From: Bacteroidota bacterium
Lineage (GTDB): Bacteria > Bacteroidota > Bacteroidia > Chitinophagales > Chitinophagaceae
DNA: 11,324 bases
Direction: 5' to 3'
Assembly: GCA_028876035.1 (NCBI GenBank)
Contig: JAGWTK010000095.1
Coordinates: forward strand, 1-11,324
Part shown: positions 6,148-11,324 of the stretch, one piece after another
Layout: each line of letters starts with the position of its first letter
Numbering within the stretch: the stretch's first letter is position 1
Made by a program: the position numbers and the translations under genes
Notes under the pieces: model-generated
Seen by the model: only the letters and a program-made list of their open reading frames with translations
Told to the model about the DNA's origin: nothing
The model's database searches: none

Positions 6148-7413
6148 TTACCATTTCAGTGCACGCGCTTCGAATTTACTATCTGCCAGGAACTGCCGAT
6201 AGTCTTTGATATGCAGCATTTCCCTGATAGCTTTCTTTTTGTCGACAGCGTTTTGATAGTATGACTTACAAATTTCATAGCCGACCCAATAGCCGAGATC
6301 AGAAGGCCACTCGGGCCTGTCTTCATCTCCGTTTCCCACCCAGTGAGCGGCTCTGTCGAGCAGCATCTCAGCCCTGAACTTTTCCCAAATAACCTTTTCG
6401 CGGCCTTTCGCAAATTGTTGTAACCGTTCATTTGCGGTATGCCCGGAAATCAGTTCGCCGATAAAATCCGCCATTCCTTCGAGTATAGCTGCTTTCAGTA
6501 GTGTGGTATCTGCGGCCATGCCTGACTGCTGGAAATGGATAAGTTCGTGTGCGACCGTTGCCGGCAGATTCGAAAACGGCGATAGAAAGTGCCTTTCCCA
6601 TGATTCCAGTTCAGAAACATCCGTTGAAGGGCTCTGACAAATTTGGTCAATTGCGAGAATCAAACCATTACTTCCCGATGTACCCGCGGAATTAAGCTTG
6701 CCGATGACAAAATAGAGGTCAGGAAACAAGGCTTCAGGAAATATTTCTTTAAGCCTGCGGTATGACTTTCGATAGTATGCTGAATAGTCCAGCGCTTTCA
6801 ATGTATTGGATCGAATACTCTTGTAGAACTTGTTTTTCAGACCGTGCGTGTAGGCAAAGGAATACATATTGCCGCCCATCTTGTTTACAAAATAATCCTG
6901 CAGCGCCAGTGTTCCGTTATCAATATAATGGTGCCGGTAAATTGATTCGGCATGTGCGGTATCTTTTTGAACCATATCAAAACTTTCCCAGAAATGGCGC
7001 ACATCAGTATCATAAAATCGAGCCTTGTCCGGACTTAAATGGTAGGTGGGTTTTATCCCTTTGATCAATTTCTTCCAGCTTGCCGATTTATACAAAAAAC
7101 CAAATAGTTCCTCGTTGTCTAAGGCACGCGTGTCGTTAAATCCACACTCAAAAATGGCCTTTGATAGGCTTGCAAGGGTTCCTGCGCTGTCTTTTGCACC
7201 CGCGAATGCAGCAGCCGAATAGAAATAATATTCCTGTTTTTTAATTTTATTGCCTGCTGCATCCGCTGCCAGCATGAAATCCCTTCCTGCATGGGGAAAA
7301 TCATCCTTTCTATAATACGCTTTTCCTGTTTCAAAAAGGCTATCGCTTAGGGACTGTGAAAAAGCGGTATTGACAAATGCCAGTATAGGTAAGAGGCTAA
7401 TAATCTTATACAT
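6148..7413 (-). CDS. Exported putative zinc metallopeptidase with HExxH motif (DUF2268-like)
   Basis: A 421-residue protein starts with a signal peptide (MYKIISLLPILAFVNTAFS, cleavage before Gln20), so it should act outside the cytoplasm. Residues about 20-130 are helical and alanine-rich, with a TPR-like look (SDSLFETGKAYYRKDDFPHAG). The second half carries VAHELIHFQQ, with zinc ligands His289 and His293 and catalytic Glu290. It is followed 19 residues after His293 by Glu312 (LEGMADFIGE), giving a gluzincin-type HExxH-E arrangement. This layout fits the DUF2268 'predicted Zn-dependent protease' group, a family call made from motif and architecture rather than overall similarity. The ATG at 7413 is preferred over the one at 7437 because it starts the signal peptide cleanly. 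Substrate unknown. It lies 52 bases after the nitrilase gene. Confidence 0.75.
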   Translation of the reverse strand: MYKIISLLPILAFVNTAFSQSLSDSLFETGKAYYRKDDFPHAGRDFMLAADAAGNKIKKQEYYFYSAAAFAGAKDSAGTLASLSKAIFECGFNDTRALDNEELFGFLYKSASWKKLIKGIKPTYHLSPDKARFYDTDVRHFWESFDMVQKDTAHAESIYRHHYIDNGTLALQDYFVNKMGGNMYSFAYTHGLKNKFYKSIRSNTLKALDYSAYYRKSYRRLKEIFPEALFPDLYFVIGKLNSAGTSGSNGLILAIDQICQSPSTDVSELESWERHFLSPFSNLPATVAHELIHFQQSGMAADTTLLKAAILEGMADFIGELISGHTANERLQQFAKGREKVIWEKFRAEMLLDRAAHWVGNGDEDRPEWPSDLGYWVGYEICKSYYQNAVDKKKAIREMLHIKDYRQFLADSKFEARALKW

Positions 7414-7465
7414 CAAAGTGGTTTTTTGGCAGCACATAAATATTTAGCGCAAAGGGAAAGTCATT

Positions 7466-8263
7466 TTACTGAATTGAAAATAAATCCGAATCTTTCCAAA
7501 AAGGAAATCGGTTCCTTACCTCATCAAGTTTTGATTTTTGCAGTGTAATCGTATGGATGTCGGCGTCATGGGCTTTGGTGTAACGTACTTCACCTAGTGG
7601 ATCAACCAGCATACTGTCGCCGGAATGATAGATACCATTCCCATCATTGCCGATGCGGTTCACGCCGGCCACATAGCATTGGTTTTCGATGGCACGTGCC
7701 TGCAATAATGTCTTCCAGGCGTGGTTGCGGCGTTCGGGCCAGTTGGCTACATACAATAGTAAATCATATTCAGGTGTTTTGTCTTCTGCACGCGGCGCCT
7801 GCCGGGCCCAGACCGGGAAACGGAGATCATAACAAACCTGCAGGTTGATGCGCCAGCCGTTTACGGATGCAATCAATCGCTTGCTGCCTGCTGCATAAAA
7901 CTTGTCCTCCCCTGCAAACGCAAACAGATGACGCTTATCATAATGACCGAATTGACCGTTCGGCAACATCCAGATAAGCCGGTTGTAATATTTTCCTTCT
8001 TCTTCAATTATTACACTACCTGTCAGCACGATCTTCTTTTCCGCCGCCATCTTACCCATCCATTGTACGGAAGGTCCATCCATGCTTTCGGCAAGCTTGC
8101 CCGGTTGCATGGAAAAGCCGGTGCTGAACATCTCGGGGAGAATGACGAGTTGGGTCGGTTCTTTGATGGCACGGATCTTCTCTTCCAGCATCGAAAGATT
8201 GGCGGATTTGTTCTCCCAGTGCAATTCCGTTTGAATAAGTGTTATCGTCAATAAACCTGGCAT
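7466..8263 (-). CDS. Carbon-nitrogen hydrolase, omega-amidase type (Nit2/YafV-like)
   Basis: This 265-residue nitrilase-superfamily enzyme has the catalytic triad Glu44 (LPEMFSTGF), Lys110 (YDKRHLFAFAGE) and Cys144 (QVCYDLRFPVW). The residues around the triad are those of the Nit2/YafV branch, which hydrolyses alpha-ketoglutaramate and related omega-amides left by transaminases. The activity is inferred from the branch. The frame extends upstream to 8437, but that extension is unlike any nitrilase and would overlap the divergent gene. The ATG at 8263 (MPGLLTITLIQTELHWEN) begins right at the first beta strand of the fold. It is probably the first gene of a possible nitrilase-peptidase-VOC transcript. 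Confidence 0.92.
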   Translation of the reverse strand: MPGLLTITLIQTELHWENKSANLSMLEEKIRAIKEPTQLVILPEMFSTGFSMQPGKLAESMDGPSVQWMGKMAAEKKIVLTGSVIIEEEGKYYNRLIWMLPNGQFGHYDKRHLFAFAGEDKFYAAGSKRLIASVNGWRINLQVCYDLRFPVWARQAPRAEDKTPEYDLLLYVANWPERRNHAWKTLLQARAIENQCYVAGVNRIGNDGNGIYHSGDSMLVDPLGEVRYTKAHDADIHTITLQKSKLDEVRNRFPFWKDSDLFSIQ

Positions 8264-8269
8264 GGTACA

Positions 8270-8342
8270 TAAAGTTATTTGTTTGCCTTCAAATGGCGCA
8301 GCAAAACAAATATTCGCCAGTGCTGAACATTGGATAACTTTA
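8270..8342. promoter_or_regulatory. Symmetric -7-like elements in the divergent nitrilase / DUF218 intergenic region
   Basis: TAAAGTTAT at 8270-8278 and its exact reverse complement ATAACTTTA at 8334-8342 bracket the space between the divergent starts (8263 and 8360). Each contains TAACTTTA facing its own gene, one mismatch from TAnnTTTG. Predicted leaders would be very short: a few bases for the nitrilase and about a dozen for DUF218. No -33 TTG occurs at good spacing on either side, so a regulator-binding repeat or chance remain alternatives. Confidence 0.3.
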
Positions 8343-8359
8343 AGCACAAGCTTTCGCGT

Positions 8360-9016
8360 ATGCATCGCCTTTATACCTGCTTCCTCCTTTTCATCGGTGT
8401 CATCGCCGGCGGATGTTCTTTTTCCGGGCGAATGCAAAAGAAATTATTGCATGCAGCAGAGGGAAAACAATATGATGCGATCATCGTGCCGGGCATACCC
8501 TACAACAACGGTCAATGGGACCGCATCATGAAAGCCAGGGTATATTGGGCCAAATACCTCTATGATCATGGCATTGCAAAAAATATCATTTTTTCGGGCA
8601 ACGCTGTGCACAGCAGGTTCTATGAGGGAGCGATCATGGCCCTGCATGCTGTGGCATTGGGTGTGCCCGCAGATCATGTTTTTGCCGATACGCTGGCAGA
8701 GCACAGCACGGAAAATGTTTACTACAGTTATAAGCTGGGCAAAAAACTCGGTTTTGAAACGATGGCGCTGGCTTCCGACCCATTTCAAACAAAACTACTG
8801 CGCGGCTTTTGCCGGAAATACTTCCCTTCGCCCATAGATGAGATACCTTTTGTGATCGATACACTAAAAAAATTAGAACCACAGATGATTGACCCGGTGA
8901 TTGATTCGATGCTGGCGGTAAAGCCGGGCTTTGTGCCACTGGAAGCGAGAACAAGTTTCCGCGAGAGGTGGAGGGGTACGCGGGGAAAAAATATCAGGAA
9001 GGACGTTTATGAATAG
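8360..9016 (+). CDS. DUF218 (YdcF/SanA/ElyC family) protein, probable lipoprotein
   Basis: This 218-residue protein begins with a short hydrophobic leader ending in AGGC, so Cys19 is a probable lipidation site, though the -3 residue is Ala rather than the usual Leu. The DUF218 domain follows: YDAIIVPGIPYNNG opens the Rossmann-like fold, then KNIIFSGNAVHS, a loop EHSTENVYYS that carries the family's conserved acid and asparagine, and MALASDPFQTKLL. Characterised relatives (SanA, ElyC) affect envelope integrity and peptidoglycan or polysaccharide metabolism in enterobacteria; the reaction is not settled. The ATG at 8360 is used, because the frame's earlier TTG (8330) would put polar residues before the leader. 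Its TAG stop (9014-9016) is the first unit of a heptad repeat array. Confidence 0.87.
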   Translation: MHRLYTCFLLFIGVIAGGCSFSGRMQKKLLHAAEGKQYDAIIVPGIPYNNGQWDRIMKARVYWAKYLYDHGIAKNIIFSGNAVHSRFYEGAIMALHAVALGVPADHVFADTLAEHSTENVYYSYKLGKKLGFETMALASDPFQTKLLRGFCRKYFPSPIDEIPFVIDTLKKLEPQMIDPVIDSMLAVKPGFVPLEARTSFRERWRGTRGKNIRKDVYE

Positions 9017-9118
9017 TCTTTAGTCCGTAGTCCTTAGTCGATAGTCCATAGTCCTTAGTCGATAGTCCTCAGTCGATAGACGTTAGTTGGCGGCCTTCGG
9101 ACCATAACCGTTAGTGGG
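9014..9118 (+). repeat. NAGTNNN heptad array overlapping the DUF218 stop codon
   Basis: Eleven consecutive 7-nt units from 9014 to 9090 begin TAGTCTT, TAGTCCG, TAGTCCT, TAGTCGA, TAGTCCA and continue to TAGTTGG; the consensus is TAGTCNN. Three unmatched units follow, then TAGTGGG at 9112-9118, which is still in the same 7-nt phase. The first TAG is the stop codon itself. The array fills most of the gap between the convergent DUF218 and DUF4268 genes. It carries no clear hairpin with a T-run, so it is not called a terminator. Confidence 0.8.
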
Positions 9119-9140
9119 TTGTATTATCGAGGGACAGATG

Positions 9141-9605
9141 TTATGCTCTGGTCGCATCAAATATATCGCGTGACTGGTACCAGAATCGGTCGAGGGCCTG
9201 GAGGCGGGGTTTAAAAAAAGAGATGATCGCGGGCCAATCTTTTTCCAGCAGCACATTTACTTCTTTGAATTCTGTATAGATGCGGCTGCTCATTTTGCCC
9301 TCTTCATCGGCAAAAGATTCCCGCCATTGCCAGGTTTCTTCCAGTTCTGATTCAAGTAAGGTCCTGAGTGCTTCAAAGCGCCTGTAAAAATTCAGTCGCC
9401 TTTCCGGATCGCTGTGGGCGATTACGATCGCAATGCTGGCGCCGGTTCGATTCGCTTGTGTGCGGAAGTACAGGTCTTTGATGCCGGTGCGGTAGTTAAT
9501 CCAATTCACAGGTGTTTCACTGGCAGAGGGAACGGGCGCCATGTATTTCCCGAATCGCTCCCAGAATTGTTGTTGTAGCCTCGCGGCCTCCTGCTTGCTG
9601 AACAT
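9141..9605 (-). CDS. DUF4268 domain-containing protein
   Basis: This 154-residue soluble protein is nearly all DUF4268: an N-terminal FWERFGKYM helix, then WINYRTGIKDLYFRTQANR, an SIAIVIAH strand, RRLNFYRRFEALRTLLE, and a C-terminal DRFWYQSRDIF. It has no signal peptide or membrane segment. In other proteins this domain often follows a nuclease-like region, but here it stands alone, as is common in Bacteroidota. Its biochemical role is unknown. The ATG at 9605 is only 9 bases after the recX stop codon, so the two genes are very likely one transcript with recX first. The domain assignment is from memory of the family's motifs. Confidence 0.78.
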   Translation of the reverse strand: MFSKQEAARLQQQFWERFGKYMAPVPSASETPVNWINYRTGIKDLYFRTQANRTGASIAIVIAHSDPERRLNFYRRFEALRTLLESELEETWQWRESFADEEGKMSSRIYTEFKEVNVLLEKDWPAIISFFKPRLQALDRFWYQSRDIFDATRA

Positions 9606-9614
9606 ACTGAAACA

Positions 9615-10085
9615 TTAGAGTGTTGCCATCACTTTCTTTACCAGGTCCAGTTCATAGCCCTTTTGAAGAAGATAGTCTTGTGTCTTGCGCAGTTTCGTAA
9701 AACGATTGCCTTCGCCTTTCAGACTTTCCCAGCGATCTGTCGCCAGTTTTTCTAAAGTCTTTTGGTAGTCTTCTTCCGGAATTTCTTTCATGGCTTTTTT
9801 GATGCAATAGGAACTGACCTGTTTTTGCTTGAGTTCATATTGAATTTTAACCTTTCCCCAGTGTTTCATCCGGAATTTACCGCCGGCAAACTGGCAGGCA
9901 AAACGTTCTTCGTTGAGGTAGCCGTCTTCGATGAGTTGCGTGAGGCACTGCTCTACATCGCGCTTGTACAGTCCCAGGCTATAAAGTTTTTCCCTGGTTT
10001 CGCTGTGCGACCGCTCCTGGTAGGCGCAATAATGCCTGGCTTTTTGCAGGGCCTGTTCCGGACTCAGTCGTTTTGCGAATGCCAT
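9615..10085 (-). CDS. recX: Regulatory protein RecX
   Basis: RecX binds RecA filaments and usually limits their extension, tuning recombination and the SOS response. The 156-residue protein shows the tandem three-helix repeats of the family: ALQKARHYCAYQERSHSETREKL (about residues 12-34), then CLTQLIEDGYLNEERFACQF (about 47-66), GKFRMKHWGKVKIQYELKQKQV, and a final KTQDYLLQKGYELDLVKKVM repeat. The length is normal. recA is not adjacent here. The ATG at 10085 is the only good start and lies 4 bases after a perfect TAnnTTTG element, implying a leaderless or nearly leaderless message. DUF4268 follows after 9 bases. Confidence 0.93.
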   Translation of the reverse strand: MAFAKRLSPEQALQKARHYCAYQERSHSETREKLYSLGLYKRDVEQCLTQLIEDGYLNEERFACQFAGGKFRMKHWGKVKIQYELKQKQVSSYCIKKAMKEIPEEDYQKTLEKLATDRWESLKGEGNRFTKLRKTQDYLLQKGYELDLVKKVMATL

Positions 10086-10089
10086 TCTT

Positions 10090-10097
10090 CAAAGATA
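10090..10097 (-). promoter_or_regulatory. Candidate -7 element of the recX-DUF4268 operon
   Basis: On the minus strand TATCTTTG fits TAnnTTTG exactly. It ends 4 bases before the recX ATG, so transcription would begin at or near the start codon. No -33 TTG is evident about 20 bases upstream, which lowers confidence. Confidence 0.35.
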
Positions 10098-10198
10098 GGC
10101 CTGGTTAGGGGATCGGCCGGGCCTTTTGCTACCGTTGCAGTGAGTGACACAACAGGAGTCGGGCCTTGAACCGCTGCTGGTTCCCAAAGCGTCTAAAC
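10098..10198. other. Non-coding segment between recX and feoB, unassigned
   Basis: No gene was recognised here. Visible structure includes a direct repeat CGGGCCTT at 10118-10125 and 10160-10167, and a perfect hairpin GAACC-GCTGCT-GGTTC at 10168-10183. Its minus-strand sequence superficially recalls parts of SRP RNA and tRNA T-arms, but neither can be completed. It is more GC-rich than the other intergenic gaps, which leaves room for a small structured RNA. Confidence 0.3.
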
Positions 10199-10244
10199 AT
10201 TTACCTTTCTCGTAAATCAATGCCGAAGGCTTTAGGTATTTTTG
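10199..10244 (+). promoter_or_regulatory. Candidate feoB promoter and upstream dyad
   Basis: TATTTTTG at 10237-10244 matches the -7 consensus TAnnTTTG, with a predicted leader of about 20 bases before the TTG start. Upstream, ATTTAC (10199-10204) and GTAAAT (10212-10217) form a 19-bp dyad with a 7-base centre, covering the place where a -33 would lie. This is a plausible site for an iron-responsive repressor, but it does not match a classical Fur box, and the link to iron is inferred from the neighbouring gene only. Confidence 0.3.
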
Positions 10245-10269
10245 CGCTTCCCTTAACGAAGTCCCTGCA

Positions 10270-11324
10270 TTGGCGGAAAAAGACATTCATATAGCACTGG
10301 TTGGTAACCCCAACAGCGGCAAGAGCTCGCTGTTCAATGCGCTTACGGGTTTGCACCAGAAAGTGGGCAATTTCCCCGGTGTTACCGTCGATAAAAAAAG
10401 TGGCCGGCTATCGCTGGACGATCAAACCCAGGCCAGCATTGTGGATCTACCGGGCACGTATAGCCTCTATCCCAGGCGGGCCGATGAATGGGTAACCTAT
10501 AAAGTGCTGCTCAAACAGGATGAAGAAGTGCAGCCCGATATCATTTTGTTGCTGGTAGATGCGTCTAACCTCAAACGCAACCTGCTCTTCTGTTCACAGA
10601 TCATCGATCTGAAATTTCCCGTGGTAGTGGCGTTGACCATGATGGACCTGGCAAGGAAAAAGGGCATTACGATTGATGAAGACGGCCTGGAACGTGAACT
10701 GGGTGTACCGGTAGTGAGCGTGAACCCCCGCAAGAACAAGGGCATTCCCCAATTGAAAAAAGTGTTACTGCATACTGCCCGCGCACTGTACCAGGTGCCC
10801 GTGCGCGATTTTATTCCCAACCGGGAACTCGCACCCGCGGCTATCGGTGATCTGCAAATGCATTTCCCGGTGAGCGACTATACTGCGGTGCACTACCTGA
10901 TCAACCATGAAAATTTTCTGCTCAACCCGGAAGAACAAAAGCTGGTAGAATCTATTGAAGTGAAACATGGCTTTAATCCTACCAAGAGCCAGGCAGATGA
11001 AATCATGCAACGCTATGCGCGGATTAAGGTAATCATGAACCAGTATGTAGCGGAGCCGGATCCTTTGCAGCAGACACTGTTTACCGAGAAGCTGGATAAT
11101 ATTTTGTTGCATCGTACCTGGGGTTACGTAATCCTGCTGGGCGTGCTCTTTTTCCTGTTCCAAAGTGTGTTTTGGCTGGCCACTTTCCCGATGGACGGCA
11201 TCCAATGGGTATTTGCGAATTTGGGCGGATGGCTGGGTGAGCACCTTCCCCATGGCTGGTTCAGCGATCTTTTTATCAATGGGATCGTAGCCGGACTCAG
11301 CGGGATACTTGTATTTGTTCCCCA
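10270..11324 (+). CDS. feoB: Ferrous iron transport protein B, N-terminal part; 3' truncated by window edge
   Basis: This is the inner-membrane Fe(II) transporter with a GTP-binding N-terminal domain; 351 residues are visible. The start is inferred as TTG at 10270 (MAEKDIHIALVGNPNSGKSS). The frame is closed by TAA at 10213-10215 and holds no ATG or GTG before the G1 motif. G1 is GNPNSGKS (12-19), the G2 Thr39 lies in NFPGVT, G3 is DLPG (59-62), and G4 reads TMMD (123-126) where many homologues have NxxD. The GDP-dissociation-inhibitor-like helical region follows (about 165-270). The first membrane helix begins near Trp284, and the gate-like segment NGIVAGLSGILVFVP is at the window edge. No feoA lies upstream; it may be downstream, fused, or elsewhere. 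Confidence 0.94.
   Translation, partial: MAEKDIHIALVGNPNSGKSSLFNALTGLHQKVGNFPGVTVDKKSGRLSLDDQTQASIVDLPGTYSLYPRRADEWVTYKVLLKQDEEVQPDIILLLVDASNLKRNLLFCSQIIDLKFPVVVALTMMDLARKKGITIDEDGLERELGVPVVSVNPRKNKGIPQLKKVLLHTARALYQVPVRDFIPNRELAPAAIGDLQMHFPVSDYTAVHYLINHENFLLNPEEQKLVESIEVKHGFNPTKSQADEIMQRYARIKVIMNQYVAEPDPLQQTLFTEKLDNILLHRTWGYVILLGVLFFLFQSVFWLATFPMDGIQWVFANLGGWLGEHLPHGWFSDLFINGIVAGLSGILVFVP

Noticed and set aside
8264..8437. N-terminal extension of the nitrilase frame
   Set aside because: It would add 58 residues absent from the family and overlap the divergent DUF218 gene; the fold begins at the ATG at 8263.
9014..9118. CRISPR array
   Set aside because: The units are 7 nt with no spacers and no palindromic repeat, and there are no cas genes.
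10130..10185. tRNA or SRP RNA suggested by GGTTCAAGG and GGAACCAGCAGC on the minus strand
   Set aside because: No acceptor stem, anticodon arm or complete T-arm can be paired, and the SRP core GTCAGG element is missing.
10089..10286. 65-codon minus-strand frame upstream of recX
   Set aside because: It overlaps the feoB start and its promoter region, has a low-complexity Ser/Arg/Cys-rich product, and matches nothing recognisable.
10765..11253. 162-codon open frame antisense to feoB
   Set aside because: The plus strand carries the FeoB helical domain and first membrane segment without interruption; the antisense frame is incidental.

Overview
The window reads as ordinary chromosome from a member of the Bacteroidota, most likely of the Chitinophagaceae type. 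This is inferred from four things: several gene starts preceded by the Bacteroidota-style -7 element TAnnTTTG, the lack of Shine-Dalgarno sequences, the style of the proteins (FeoB, DUF4268, RecX and a Nit2/YafV-type amidase), and balanced base composition. No phage, IS element, CRISPR array or rRNA/tRNA gene was seen. No species can be named from the sequence alone.

Layout. Bases 1-1804 hold the proofreading and polymerase domains of DNA polymerase I (polA, + strand, 5' end outside the window). Bases 1976-4207 encode an exported M28 metallopeptidase with glutamate-carboxypeptidase-II architecture (+). It converges on nagA (GlcNAc-6-phosphate deacetylase, 4391-5512, -), and two inverted, covarying hairpin repeats lie between them. 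Continuing on the - strand are a YaeR/GloA2-like VOC protein (5700-6092), an exported HExxH metallopeptidase (6148-7413) and an omega-amidase-like nitrilase (7466-8263). These three have gaps of about 50 bp and may be co-transcribed in the order nitrilase, peptidase, VOC. A divergent DUF218/YdcF-family lipoprotein gene (8360-9016, +) follows. It converges on a recX-DUF4268 pair (9141-10085, -). The window ends in feoB (from 10270, +, 3' end outside), which has a TTG start.

How the genes fit together. There is no single pathway here. The functions are housekeeping and scavenging: DNA synthesis and regulation of RecA (polA, recX), extracellular or periplasmic peptide degradation (two exported metallopeptidases), amino-sugar recycling (nagA), metabolite repair or detoxification (nitrilase, VOC), envelope (DUF218) and ferrous iron uptake (feoB).

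The less ordinary content is between the genes. Two kinds of 7-nt-phased degenerate repeat occur repeatedly. One is a TTTTNNN type that coincides with candidate promoters of the M28 gene and nagA. The other is an NAGTNNN type found beside three genes, the longest starting on a stop codon. There is also an inverted pair of 8-bp hairpins whose stems differ by compensatory changes. No convincing new multi-gene system was found.
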